This document shows positions 45,701 to 52,640 of a DNA stretch of 64,000 nucleotides, one piece after another. Every line of letters begins with the position of its first letter. Position 1 is the first letter of the stretch. The translations under genes and the position numbers were made by a program. This stretch comes from JAGNXB01 sp942490895 (GTDB lineage Bacteria; Bacteroidota; Bacteroidia; Chitinophagales; Saprospiraceae). The stretch is taken from the NCBI GenBank assembly GCA_942490895.1, contig CALNZC010000010.1, positions 1 through 64,000 on the forward strand, read 5' to 3'. The notes beneath the pieces were generated by a model. The model did no database searches and was not told where the DNA came from. It was given only the letters and a program-made list of their open reading frames with translations.

Positions 45701-45917
45701 TCGCCCCTTATTCGGGTACCACCCCACTCCACGGCTATTCCCCACACTCCCTGTTCTGGCCTGGTGGATCGGCGAACAACAGGGGGAAGAAGCTCTGATG
45801 AATGCACTTCGAGAATATCGACAAACAGGGGACTTGTACGCTCTGGTCCGAGCAGCACAACTGCATGAATCAAGTCAAATGAAACGGGGTGTAAACAGTC
45901 TGTTTACGCCGGGTTAA
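42753..45917 (+). CDS. Large exported protein of unknown function
   Basis: This 1,054-residue protein has a clear signal peptide (MKRILLTTFFLLILQAVPRL, cleavage near SLAQ). The rest is rich in leucine, tryptophan, proline and glutamine, and appears largely alpha-helical. Short recurring patterns such as LLSQWNP, LLLQLTEWEP, EILSRWDPG suggest a helical-repeat solenoid. No enzyme motif, PKD domain or T9SS sorting domain was found; the end (MKRGVNSLFTPG) is unlike a sorting domain. It may therefore remain in the periplasm. Its stop codon overlaps that of the convergent ruvB in a shared TTAA (45914-45917). I do not recognise the family. Confidence 0.8.
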   Translation: MKRILLTTFFLLILQAVPRLSLAQSGNPDPILSVKSGSSKALHDLLATEKKSAECADLFQDYILPNPFHGDPQYDLPIWYQQSSAFHFRPEAGVFMYTPAGGSPPPPTLCLASELAEADSFSTSPHLQGLGFDPEQLQQWLIYCPPRECARIHRQLSFSTSSPDSLAVLLEILSRWDPGPSTLSLVFQAGKRPGMPPQAVQMWTDRIFYTHPSQKRALTHRLPLPLEPLRSLTYQRLLSVYPFVYDEEVDYYGRALSQSNLKSIPPFAPIYDLLNTRHSRALYYLTAQAYRLHLDHAEPSQIDYIAILRQLTGMDIVDRDLKGWLIHFYSASADWVWSDQQQRFYYYPEMKDHQILVESWFRYLASPDPDIALTFYRQIIDADPTIVRQYSGSFRQLLSQWNPILPPASLPFPEITATFRTAAREREQPLQLPTHQDELAQLLQESHTLTRRIDLEDSLIRLSHPEDIPAWEATGLEWVAFPEAEQSISRIVDALYHQQPPLQGPAGKRETYLQKAGVFLDPDRGDAASRYMERIKDEWSEEEARSWMIHSINEDSRNAVRSIQGQQTIDRFIRRPGQLQPEEIFQLPPPEALSDSVWVAFFSQPRTPVGQLRIIQYFRLHPREFHTGELLRIWPKWIASASPDHPLPEESLLQLLEYMTGLYNLAQPMDWWMNHWRRGQESWPGMLNAIYTDYLLELNRSKTIPPIQISFLLRQLHEEPLEQQLWQSAIQQWEDPSRATTLPFQHLDVHSDLPYFLSLGISASRIADMAPRFNLDDPDHGRVFLENLLAASVDDQEKAELANRLFMYSWYRELLLEPDLVAIRNDLSAILTTSLEEAMWLSAFEEANTWAQIVWCQSVGAPEQWLGLITRKSGDPSLQAQVFQQLIRNLTFPQLQRLLLQLTEWEPAIRDPLVDILLRAFALPPLDLDSATPYRDALLHRQLTSAQDIYVVALGSLSNRFTPPLAAEQQEEWIYSLLSSEYIRPLFGYHPTPRLFPTLPVLAWWIGEQQGEEALMNALREYRQTGDLYALVRAAQLHESSQMKRGVNSLFTPG

Positions 45918-46939
45918 AACAGGACGTCCTGCCGCCCTGGAGGCACAATTCCCATATGCTTGTACGCTTTGGGCGTAGCTTCCCGGCCACGGGGCGTCCG
46001 ATGGATAAAGCCTTCCATGATCAGGAATGGCTCATGAACCTCCTCAATATTACCGGACTCCTCTCCGACGGCTGTGGCGATGGTCGACAACCCTACGGGA
46101 CCGCCGCCAAACTTTTCTATAATGGTTCTCAGGATCCGGTTATCCATTTCATCCAATCCACCTTCATCGACCTGAAGGGCGGCAAGAGCCATTCTGGAAA
46201 TGGACAGATCGATAACACCGGTTCCTTTCACCATCGCAAAGTCTCTTACCCGTCTGAGCAGGGCATTGGCGATCCGAGGTGTTCCCCGACTGCGCCGAGC
46301 GATCTCCGAGATCCCGTCATCTTCAACCGGTATGCCCAGGAGGTTGGCAGAGCGATGCAAGATCTTGGTCAGGGTCTGGACATCATAATAATCCAGGTGG
46401 CAGCTGATGCCAAATCTCGCCCGCATAGGAGCAGTAAGTAAACCCATACGGGTTGTCGCCCCTACCAAGGTGAACGGCGCCAGAGAAAGTTGAATAGACC
46501 GGGCGTTAGGACCGGAATCGATCATGATATCGATCCGAAAATCTTCCATGGCCGAATACAAGTATTCCTCCACCACAGTATTCAGTCTGTGGATCTCATC
46601 AATGAACAGGACATCCCCGTCTTCCAGATTGGTCAACAGGCCTGCCAGATCTCCTGGTTTTTCTAAAACCGGACCTGAAGACATCTTCAGATCAGCACCG
46701 AGCTCATTGGCGATGATGCAGGATAGTGTGGTCTTTCCCAGACCAGGGGGACCGTGCAAGAGGACGTGATCGAGGCTTTCATTCCGCATTCGGGCCGCTT
46801 GAATGAAGATCCTCAAATTCTCAACGATCTTATCCTGGCCACTGAAATCGCTTAATTCCTGGGGGCGCAGGGTCTTGTCCACCAGTTTTTCCTCAGAGGG
46901 CATCAGACGATCGTCAGGTTCCAGAAGCGGGTTTTTCAT
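45914..46939 (-). CDS. ruvB: Holliday junction branch migration helicase RuvB
   Basis: This is a 341-residue AAA+ protein with Walker A GPPGLGKT (63-70), Walker B and neighbours LFIDEIHRLN (111-120), sensor GATTRMGLLT, and a C-terminal winged helix ending in GFIHRTPRGREAT. Length and motifs are standard. RuvB hexamers drive branch migration of Holliday junctions with RuvA and hand them to RuvC. ruvA and ruvC are not here, which is common in Bacteroidota. It starts one base after the stop of the upstream lipoprotein gene, so the two are probably co-transcribed. Confidence 0.97.
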   Translation of the reverse strand: MKNPLLEPDDRLMPSEEKLVDKTLRPQELSDFSGQDKIVENLRIFIQAARMRNESLDHVLLHGPPGLGKTTLSCIIANELGADLKMSSGPVLEKPGDLAGLLTNLEDGDVLFIDEIHRLNTVVEEYLYSAMEDFRIDIMIDSGPNARSIQLSLAPFTLVGATTRMGLLTAPMRARFGISCHLDYYDVQTLTKILHRSANLLGIPVEDDGISEIARRSRGTPRIANALLRRVRDFAMVKGTGVIDLSISRMALAALQVDEGGLDEMDNRILRTIIEKFGGGPVGLSTIATAVGEESGNIEEVHEPFLIMEGFIHRTPRGREATPKAYKHMGIVPPGRQDVLF

Positions 46940-46940
46940 A

Positions 46941-47534
46941 TCAATAATTTCTCACCAGTATCACAACAGAGTCAAAGAGGGCGCTCGCCGTTTCACAAGG
47001 TTGGTCACCCGGTTCAGCACGACAGACCAGATCTCCTCTGCAGTCGAAAAGATAATGACCTTTTCTGGATTGGAAGCCATAGACCGTGGTGGCCCCCATT
47101 TGATATCGCGTGACCTTATCCGGGTCGAGTTGGTCCATGATCTGTGACATCCATGGCGTATTATACGGGTCGCTGGTTTGCGCACAATGCCTTCTGGGTG
47201 GCTTGATCCCACCAGTCCCTTCAGGAGGGCCGGTTCGTACCGGAATGCAACTCTCGATATGGATCGGAACAGCCTTCGCGGTACAGGCAAAAACAGACGA
47301 GCTGTCCAGAGAATAGGTGATCCGATAGACCCCTTCAGGATAAAAGGAAACAGGGTCTGTGGAGAACGAAACAGGCAGCAGATCCGGCCCCGTTTCCGGA
47401 TGCAAGACGTATTGACAGCCACTGCTGTTGGATGCATCCAAAACGGTGACTTCTGCCGATGGAAGCAAGCTTTCCTGCAAGGTTTTCGCAGGTTGATGAC
47501 AGGAAGACAGCATGCCGAGAACAAGCATACTCAT
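46941..47534 (-). CDS. Putative lipoprotein of unknown function
   Basis: This is a ~197-residue protein with a short lipoprotein signal (MSMLVLGMLSSC) whose lipobox LSSC fits lipidation at the cysteine. The mature part is cysteine-rich (GCQYV, FACTA, ESCIP, HCAQT, FDCRG, VCRAE, PCETA). It has a PEGVYRITYSLD segment that could form a beta-sandwich. ATG at 47534 is chosen because the lipobox follows at the right distance; the longer frame to 47615 overlaps the end of the upstream gene. It lies between the IscA-type gene and ruvB on the same strand. No family was recognised. Confidence 0.7.
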   Translation of the reverse strand: MSMLVLGMLSSCHQPAKTLQESLLPSAEVTVLDASNSSGCQYVLHPETGPDLLPVSFSTDPVSFYPEGVYRITYSLDSSSVFACTAKAVPIHIESCIPVRTGPPEGTGGIKPPRRHCAQTSDPYNTPWMSQIMDQLDPDKVTRYQMGATTVYGFQSRKGHYLFDCRGDLVCRAEPGDQPCETASALFDSVVILVRNY

Positions 47535-47590
47535 GATCACCCCTTTCTGCAAATAGGGGAACAGGCAATACGGAGGTGGGAGGCGAAAGA

Positions 47591-47947
47591 TCAAGCGTTG
47601 AATGAGGTGCCACATCCACAGGTATCTGTGGCATTCGGATTGTTGAATACAAAACCCCGGTTATTCAAACCATTGGACCAGTCAATTTCGATACCCATCA
47701 AATAAAGCTGATGAGCACGTTGCATGACGACGGGAAAACCACCGACTTCAAACACCTCATCATTCTCTTTCTTCACATCAAAACCCAGCACATAGGTAAA
47801 GCCGCTGCATCCACCTCCTTTCACACCCACACGCAGAAAGTGATCGTCTGGAATGGATTCATCCTGACGAATCTTCTTTAATGCCTGGATGGCCCCTTCA
47901 GTCAGGCTGATGGGTTGAGTCTCAATAGTGTTGGTGGGTTCGGCCAT
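47591..47947 (-). CDS. Iron-sulfur cluster assembly protein, IscA/SufA/ErpA family
   Basis: This is a 118-residue A-type carrier. The three cluster-binding cysteines are present: C47 in GGGCSGFTY, and C110 and C112 in TCGCGTSF at the C-terminus. VGVKGGGC and NPNATDTCGCG are classic signatures. It transfers Fe-S clusters to target enzymes in the cytoplasm; QueE in this window is a radical SAM enzyme of the kind that needs such clusters. ATG at 47947 (MAEPTNTIETQ) is preferred over the upstream start at 48007. IscA, SufA and ErpA cannot be separated from the sequence alone. Confidence 0.93.
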   Translation of the reverse strand: MAEPTNTIETQPISLTEGAIQALKKIRQDESIPDDHFLRVGVKGGGCSGFTYVLGFDVKKENDEVFEVGGFPVVMQRAHQLYLMGIEIDWSNGLNNRGFVFNNPNATDTCGCGTSFNA

Positions 47948-47967
47948 TGACTTGTCTTTTACGCTGA

Positions 47968-47975
47968 CAAATTTA
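47968..47975 (-). promoter_or_regulatory. Candidate -7 element of the IscA-type gene
   Basis: The minus strand reads TAAATTTG, an exact TAnnTTTG match, 21 bases upstream of the ATG at 47947. The -33 element is not obvious. Confidence 0.4.
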
Positions 47976-48037
47976 CAAACAATTTGCAGGGCATTTGGTT
48001 CCCGCAATCAGATTGACCCTGTTTATGTATGTTGGTG

Positions 48038-48045
48038 TACTTTTG
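48038..48045 (+). promoter_or_regulatory. Candidate promoter of the 48071-50311 gene group
   Basis: TACTTTTG is an exact -7 match, with ATTG 22 bases upstream (48012-48015). The start codon at 48071 lies 26 bases downstream. The three following genes overlap or abut and are probably one operon. Confidence 0.45.
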
Positions 48046-48070
48046 ACTCGCAAACAGACCGTACACCTCT

Positions 48071-48601
48071 ATGACAGCATTGGAAGTTCTCCTCGAAATT
48101 CTCAAACTGACCATCCCCGGATTGATCGTATTTGTGACGGTATACGTACTGCTCAAGCAACTGACTGCCCAATTGTTGGTCAATCGCCAGGTTGATCAGC
48201 GCATTGATGCACAGAAGATCTCCATCCCCCTTCGTTTTCAGGCCTATGAACGCCTTTCGCTCTATTGTGAACGAATCAGTATTCCCAATCTTGTACTGCG
48301 TCTGCGTCATGAAGGGATGACTATGAATTCTCTGAAGTGGGGAATGATGCAAGCTATTCAACAGGAGTACGAGCACAATGTCACTCAGCAGGTTTATGTG
48401 TCTGAAGCGCTCTGGAAGATATTGCGCCTCGCGCGTGAGCACATGATGACCATCCTGGATGCAACGGCGGAATCCCTGGACAAAACAGCAACCCCTGAAG
48501 AGTATATCCAGGCGCTGTTCGAATACCTGGACCGCCAGGAATCCGATCCCCTCCTCGTTGCTTTATCTGCCATTAAAAAAGAAGCCGCATTGCGATTATG
48601 A
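48071..48601 (+). CDS. DUF7935-like membrane-anchored protein
   Basis: This is a 176-residue protein with one N-terminal membrane helix (LEILKLTIPGLIVFVTVYVLL, residues ~7-27) and a cytoplasmic helical part. It contains the pattern PLRFQAYERLSLYCERISIPNLVLRL, which is conserved in small Bacteroidota proteins of this type, and NVTQQVYVSEALW. The function of the family is not known. Its stop codon overlaps the ATG of the next gene (ATGA, 48598-48601), so translation is probably coupled. Confidence 0.8.
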   Translation: MTALEVLLEILKLTIPGLIVFVTVYVLLKQLTAQLLVNRQVDQRIDAQKISIPLRFQAYERLSLYCERISIPNLVLRLRHEGMTMNSLKWGMMQAIQQEYEHNVTQQVYVSEALWKILRLAREHMMTILDATAESLDKTATPEEYIQALFEYLDRQESDPLLVALSAIKKEAALRL

Positions 48602-49386
48602 ACGCCATACCGGAACGATCATTTCCGGCCAGGAGGAAGATCTTCATCCAGTCCGGGGCAGGACTCTGCATGATCCTCCTCATCGCTTCTTGTGGACGCA
48701 CCTGGCATGAAGCCACCCACGATTATGCTGGATATTCCATTCAATCGACCCTTCCGGCCGACAGTTTACTAGAGGCGTATCTCGCCCCGTATCGCCAAGA
48801 GTTGGCCTTGACCATGGATGATACGATTGCGGAGGTTGGACATACCCTGACCTTAAAGAGACCGGAATCCACATTGGGCAATTTTATGGCCGATCTACTC
48901 GCCGATGAGGCTGAACGGATCACTGGCGAACCAGTTGATCTAGCCCTGCAAAACTATGGAGGGGTCCGCCGCAATTCCCTCCATGCCGGGCCCATGCGCA
49001 TGGGGATGATCTATGAGATCATGCCTTTCGACAATCAGTTGGTCGTGCTGGAACTGGATGCACGAGGGCTCCATACTCTGATCCAGCACATCGCCAAACT
49101 GGGCGGATGGCCTGTTTCCAAAGGAGTCCGTTTTCAGATCCAGGCCGGCATGGCTCAAGCCATTCTGGTGAACAACCGACCCATCCAGGAAGGACAAACC
49201 TACCGGGTAGCCCTGACCGACTATATTGCCAACGGGGGGGATCAGTGTGACTTTTTAACGACTTATCCGGTCACTGATACGGGCATTCTGGTGCGAGATG
49301 CGATCATCCATTATTGCCGAGCGAGACAAGAAGCCGGCCTTCCGTTAGACGCCGTCCTGGATGGACGCATCACCCAAATCCCCTGA
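48598..49386 (+). CDS. 5'-nucleotidase C-terminal domain lipoprotein
   Basis: This 262-residue protein corresponds to the substrate-binding C-terminal domain of UshA-type 5'-nucleotidases. It has ESTLGNFMADLLADEAE and LQNYGGVRRNSLHAGPM (the N-Y-GG-R motif), then YEIMPFDNQLVVLELD and VALTDYIANGGD. The signal sequence ends LLIASCG, a good lipobox. The metallophosphoesterase half is missing here and is encoded by the next gene, one base downstream. Together they would make a split enzyme that dephosphorylates nucleotides outside the inner membrane. Confidence 0.9.
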   Translation: MNAIPERSFPARRKIFIQSGAGLCMILLIASCGRTWHEATHDYAGYSIQSTLPADSLLEAYLAPYRQELALTMDDTIAEVGHTLTLKRPESTLGNFMADLLADEAERITGEPVDLALQNYGGVRRNSLHAGPMRMGMIYEIMPFDNQLVVLELDARGLHTLIQHIAKLGGWPVSKGVRFQIQAGMAQAILVNNRPIQEGQTYRVALTDYIANGGDQCDFLTTYPVTDTGILVRDAIIHYCRARQEAGLPLDAVLDGRITQIP

Positions 49387-49387
49387 T

Positions 49388-50311
49388 ATGAAACGCCGTT
49401 CTTTCCTCAAGAAGACATCTATCACTGCAGCGGGCATGTTTTTCGCTGGGGGGATGATGGCTGGCATGGACGACCCGCAACGATATAAACTGACCATCCT
49501 GCATACCAATGATGTTCACAGTCGCCTGGACCCCTTCCCCATGGATGGCAGTCGTCTGCAGGGGTTGGGTGGTGTAACCCGAAGAGCAGCCTTGATCCAG
49601 AAAATACGACAACAGGAGCCACAGGTGCTGCTACTGGATGCCGGCGACATGTTGCAGGGCACGCCTTACTTTAATGTATTTGAAGGAGCGCCTGAATTCA
49701 CGAGCATGTCCCGGATGGGTTATGATGCGGGTATCCTGGGCAACCACGATTTTGATGGTGGGCTGGGTTTATTGGACAAACAGTGGCACTTGCTGGATTT
49801 TCCGATTCTGAATGCTAATTATGCCGTCCAGGGGACCGTCCTTGAAGGCCGTGTTATGACCCATCAGATCTTGGAGAGAGGGCCGATCCGTATCGGCATT
49901 TTTGGATTGGGGGTCGAACTGGACGGATTAGTCCCCGCATCCCTTTATGGTGGTGTCCAGTATGAAGATCCGTTACCCGTTGCGGAACGGACGGCTCGAC
50001 TTTTGAAAAAGAAGGGATGCCATCTGGTGATCTGTCTCAGTCATTTGGGTTATCAATATGAAAGTGATCATATTTCAGATATGGTCCTGGCCGAAAAGAC
50101 ACGGGATATTGATATCATTCTTGGTGGACATACCCATACCTTTCTGGACCAGCCGACTATCGTGCGAAATGCTGCCGGTGAAGCTGTATATATCAGTCAG
50201 GTGGGATGGGCCGGAGTCGTCCTTGGTCGGCTGGATATTTGGTTTGAAAAGAACTACAAAACCAAATGCATCACTTGCAGTCCTGCCACTATTGGCGGCA
50301 TAAGCAATTGA
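49388..50311 (+). CDS. 5'-nucleotidase catalytic (metallophosphoesterase) domain protein with twin-arginine signal
   Basis: This 307-residue protein has all metallophosphoesterase motifs: LHTNDVHSR (DxH), LLDAGDMLQGTP (GDxxxG), GILGNHDFDGG (GNHD), CLSHLGYQ and GGHTHTF (GHTH). This is the N-terminal domain of UshA-type nucleotidases, ending before the C-terminal domain. The N-terminus MKRRSFLKKTSITAAGMFFA is a twin-arginine signal, so it would be exported folded with its metals. ATG at 49388 (one base after the upstream stop) is preferred over 49361. The preceding gene supplies the C-terminal domain. Confidence 0.92.
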   Translation: MKRRSFLKKTSITAAGMFFAGGMMAGMDDPQRYKLTILHTNDVHSRLDPFPMDGSRLQGLGGVTRRAALIQKIRQQEPQVLLLDAGDMLQGTPYFNVFEGAPEFTSMSRMGYDAGILGNHDFDGGLGLLDKQWHLLDFPILNANYAVQGTVLEGRVMTHQILERGPIRIGIFGLGVELDGLVPASLYGGVQYEDPLPVAERTARLLKKKGCHLVICLSHLGYQYESDHISDMVLAEKTRDIDIILGGHTHTFLDQPTIVRNAAGEAVYISQVGWAGVVLGRLDIWFEKNYKTKCITCSPATIGGISN

Positions 50312-50472
50312 TGATCAAGATATTACTCGTAACGTTCAAAAGTGATTCTTTGCCTCAACCGGGGTAAGCAAGTGAGGGTCAGTGCCCTGAAATCATCCTG
50401 CTAATTATTTAAATTTTTCTCCTTTCAATCGTTCCGTTTGAGCCCACTTTTTGCCATTTTTGCAATCCTTCC

Positions 50473-50500
50473 TCACCTACCGTATTGCTGCACGGTAGTG
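50473..50500. promoter_or_regulatory. Hairpin in the dnaA leader (intergenic region 50312-50597)
   Basis: TCAC plus TACCGT pairs with ACGGTA plus GTGA, with one bulged C, in the 286-base gap before dnaA. A near-consensus -7 element CATTTTTG (50455-50462) lies just upstream. I found no TTATNCACA-type DnaA boxes or AT-rich unwinding cluster here, so this is not a visible origin. Confidence 0.3.
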
Positions 50501-50597
50501 AAGAAAACAGAGGCTCCGCGATTTATCGATGGTGTTTTAATTCTTCCCTGGGAAGGACTGGAAAGTATTGTACCGAACGAACCGAATCAGAGAAAAC

Positions 50598-52007
50598 ATG
50601 ACCAAGGACCGCTATACGGTATGGGACAACTGTCTCCGTACAATTAAGAGTAGTATCGCTGCCCAGAGTTATAAAACTTGGTTCGAACCCATTAAACCGG
50701 TCAATCTTGATGATTCTATTTTGACCATCCAGGTCCCCAATAAGTTTTTCTACGAATGGTTGGAAGAACACTATGTCGGCCTCCTGAAGGCGACGATCCA
50801 GAAAGAACTGGGGGATCAGGCAAAATTGGAATATCAGATCCTGATGGGTCCGGCCAACAGCGACCGCAAACAAGCAAATGGCAACAATGGCCATTCGCAG
50901 AGTGATACCTCTTTGGGTTTCATGCCTGACGCTTTCATGAACCCGTTTGTCATCCCCGGCATCAAACAGGTGCGGGTGGACCCACACCTCAACCGCAACT
51001 ATACCTTCGATAATTTTATTGAAGGGGATTGTAATAAACTGGGGCGTTCTGCCGGCATGGCCGTGGCCAAGAAGCCAGGAGGCACCGCCTTCAACCCCCT
51101 GGTCATCTATGGTCAGGTCGGACTGGGAAAAACCCACCTGGCTCAAGCCATTGGCAATGAGGTGGTCAAGACCCACAAGAACAAGAATGTGCTGTACGGA
51201 ACGACGGAGTCGTTCACCAATCAGATCATTCAGGCGATCAAGAACAACGCCATCAATGAATTTGTCGCCTACTACCAAAATATCGACATTCTCATCCTGG
51301 ACGACATCCAGTTCCTCGCCAACAAGGTGAAGACCCAGGAGATCTTCTTCCACATTTTCAATCATTTACATCAGAGCGGGCATCAGATCATTCTGACCTC
51401 AGATCGTCCTCCTCGTGATCTGGAGGGCATGGAAGAGCGACTGATCTCCCGTTTCAAATGGGGTTTGACCACTGACCTGCAGGCACCTGACCTGGAAACC
51501 AGAATGGCTATTCTGGAGGAAAAGATGCACAAGGATGGTATCGATTTACCGCGTGACGTGGTGGAATATGTCTGCTACAATATCAAGGACAACGTCCGGG
51601 AACTGGAAGGCGTACTCAATTCGATTGCGGCACAAGCTTCTCTGAACCAGCGGACCATTGATGTGGATCTTGCCCGGGAAGTGGTGCGCAAGTTTGTGAA
51701 GGAAGCCCAGCGGGAACTCACTTTGGACCATATTCAGAACCAGGTCGCAGATCATTATAATATTTCGGTGGATAAGCTGAAGGCGAAGACACGGAAACGT
51801 CCGATCGTGATTGCCCGCCAGTTGTCTATGTTCCTGGCCAAGAGCTTGACGAACAAGTCACTAAAGACGATTGGTGAGATGTTTGGGGGCCGAGATCACA
51901 GTACGGTGATCTATTCTTGCCGGGCTGTTCAGGACATGATGGACACGGATCGAGAGTTCCGATTAACGGTTGAAGGCCTCGAGAAACAACTTTCTATGGC
52001 ATCTTGA
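50598..52007 (+). CDS. dnaA: Chromosomal replication initiator protein DnaA
   Basis: This is a 469-residue protein with four domains: an N-terminal interaction domain (WDNCLRTIKSSIAAQSYKTWF), a variable linker (~95-130), the AAA+ domain with Walker A GQVGLGKTH (~171-179) and Walker B LILDDIQF (~231), and the C-terminal DNA-binding domain with KTRKRPIVIARQLSMFL and GGRDHSTVIYSC. It opens the replication origin and binds DnaA boxes. ATG at 50598 (MTKDRYTVW) is preferred over the start at 50568. The dnaN gene does not follow; two tRNA genes do. dnaA is often away from the origin in this phylum. Confidence 0.97.
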   Translation: MTKDRYTVWDNCLRTIKSSIAAQSYKTWFEPIKPVNLDDSILTIQVPNKFFYEWLEEHYVGLLKATIQKELGDQAKLEYQILMGPANSDRKQANGNNGHSQSDTSLGFMPDAFMNPFVIPGIKQVRVDPHLNRNYTFDNFIEGDCNKLGRSAGMAVAKKPGGTAFNPLVIYGQVGLGKTHLAQAIGNEVVKTHKNKNVLYGTTESFTNQIIQAIKNNAINEFVAYYQNIDILILDDIQFLANKVKTQEIFFHIFNHLHQSGHQIILTSDRPPRDLEGMEERLISRFKWGLTTDLQAPDLETRMAILEEKMHKDGIDLPRDVVEYVCYNIKDNVRELEGVLNSIAAQASLNQRTIDVDLAREVVRKFVKEAQRELTLDHIQNQVADHYNISVDKLKAKTRKRPIVIARQLSMFLAKSLTNKSLKTIGEMFGGRDHSTVIYSCRAVQDMMDTDREFRLTVEGLEKQLSMAS

Positions 52008-52016
52008 TGAATTTGA

Positions 52017-52049
52017 TTTGACTTTTGCCGGTGTGTTTCATTATCTTTG
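52017..52049 (+). promoter_or_regulatory. Complete Bacteroidota promoter of the tRNA-Ser/tRNA-Pro unit
   Basis: TTTG (52017-52020), a 21-base spacer and TATCTTTG (52042-52049) match both elements exactly. The start site would be near 52056, about 30 bases before tRNA-Ser. It lies ten bases after the dnaA stop. Confidence 0.75.
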
Positions 52050-52087
52050 CAGTCGCTTAAACGAAAGTGGCATAAAATTAGCCCAAC

Positions 52088-52177
52088 GGTGAGATGGGTG
52101 AGTGGCTTAAACCACCGGTTTGCTAAACCGACGTACTGTAACAGGTACCGCGGGTTCGAATCCCGCTCTCACCGCCA
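52088..52177 (+). tRNA. tRNA-Ser (anticodon GCT)
   Basis: This is a class II tRNA with acceptor stem GGTGAGA/TCTCACC, anticodon loop TTGCTAA, a long variable arm (GTAC/GTAC), T-loop GGTTCGAATCC, discriminator G and encoded CCA (52175-52177). The anticodon stem has one C-A mismatch at its base. It reads AGC and AGT codons. Confidence 0.93.
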
Positions 52178-52212
52178 TAATCGCCACGTATCTTTCGTAA
52201 GCGGTTTTTTTT

Positions 52213-52286
52213 CGGGGTGTAGCGCAGCCCGGTAGCGCACCTGCTTTGGGAGCAGGGGGTCCCAGGTTCAAATCCTGGTACCCCGA
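52213..52286 (+). tRNA. tRNA-Pro (anticodon TGG)
   Basis: This is a 74-base tRNA with acceptor CGGGGTG/TACCCCG, anticodon stem CCTGC/GCAGG, loop TTTGGGA with anticodon TGG, and T-loop GGTTCAAATCC. CCA is not encoded. A terminator follows within ten bases. Its 3' half is repeated twice downstream at 137-base intervals. Confidence 0.95.
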
Positions 52287-52293
52287 CAAAATA

Positions 52294-52329
52294 GGGAGTC
52301 TTGACGCAGTCAAGGCTCCCTTCTTTTTT
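52294..52329 (+). terminator. Intrinsic terminator of the tRNA unit
   Basis: A 12-base stem GGGAGTCTTGAC/GTCAAGGCTCCC with loop GCA (one G-T pair) is followed by TTCTTTTTT. An identical copy lies at 52431-52466. Confidence 0.92.
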
Positions 52330-52362
52330 GCGTAGTCAACTTTTAACTTTGGAATCCAATAT

Positions 52363-52423
52363 GCCCGGTAGCGCATCCCGCCGTCAGGCGGGAGGGTCCC
52401 AGGTTCAAATCCTGGTACCCCGA
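52363..52423 (+). pseudogene. tRNA-Pro remnant with replaced anticodon arm
   Basis: GCCCGGTAGCGCA (part of the D arm) and the whole variable loop, T-arm and 3' acceptor strand of tRNA-Pro are kept. The 5' acceptor strand is lost. The 17-base anticodon arm is exchanged for TCCCGCC-GTCA-GGCGGGA (52376-52393), a perfect stem with a four-base loop. It cannot act as a normal tRNA. Confidence 0.75.
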
Positions 52424-52430
52424 CAAAATA

Positions 52431-52466
52431 GGGAGTCTTGACGCAGTCAAGGCTCCCTTCTTTTTT
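52431..52466 (+). terminator. Second copy of the tRNA-unit terminator
   Basis: The stem and T-run are identical to 52294-52329. It would end any transcript that starts at the TAACTTTG element at 52344. Confidence 0.85.
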
Positions 52467-52499
52467 GCGTAGTCAACTTTTAACTTTGGAATCCAATGT

Positions 52500-52560
52500 G
52501 CCCGGTAGCGCATCCCGCCGTCAGGCGGGAGGGTCCCAGGTTCAAATCCTTGCACCCCGA
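52500..52560 (+). pseudogene. Second, more degraded tRNA-Pro remnant
   Basis: It has the same layout as the copy at 52363, with the same replacement hairpin. The T-arm and acceptor junction has changed (CCTTGCACCCCG against CCTGGTACCCCG), so the T-stem is weakened. No terminator follows. Confidence 0.7.
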
Positions 52561-52640
52561 CAATCAACGAGCCATGATTTAATGATGTCTCCATTACAGA
52601 TACTGCGATTCAAGCTCTACAAACTCAGGCGAACCCCAAG

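Larger units (their letters stand above)
52344..52560 (+). repeat. Two tandem 137-bp units derived from the tRNA-Pro 3' region
   Basis: From the tRNA-Pro variable region through the terminator, the sequence recurs at exactly 137-base offsets (terminator stem at 52294 and 52431; T-arm and acceptor strand ending at 52286, 52423 and 52560). Each added unit carries TAACTTTG (52344-52351, 52481-52488), a tRNA-Pro remnant and, in the first, a full terminator. The second unit ends without the terminator. Confidence 0.85.

Noticed and set aside
46961..47524. Alternative 187-residue minus frame beside the small lipoprotein
   Set aside because: It has no lipobox and an arginine- and serine-rich shadow composition; the overlapping frame has a clean lipoprotein signal.
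50312..50597. Replication origin next to dnaA
   Set aside because: No DnaA-box cluster or unwinding region was seen, and dnaN does not follow.
52107..52594. Minus-strand ORFs with GYQDLNLGP motifs
   Set aside because: They are antisense translations of tRNA-Pro and its remnants, a known annotation artefact.
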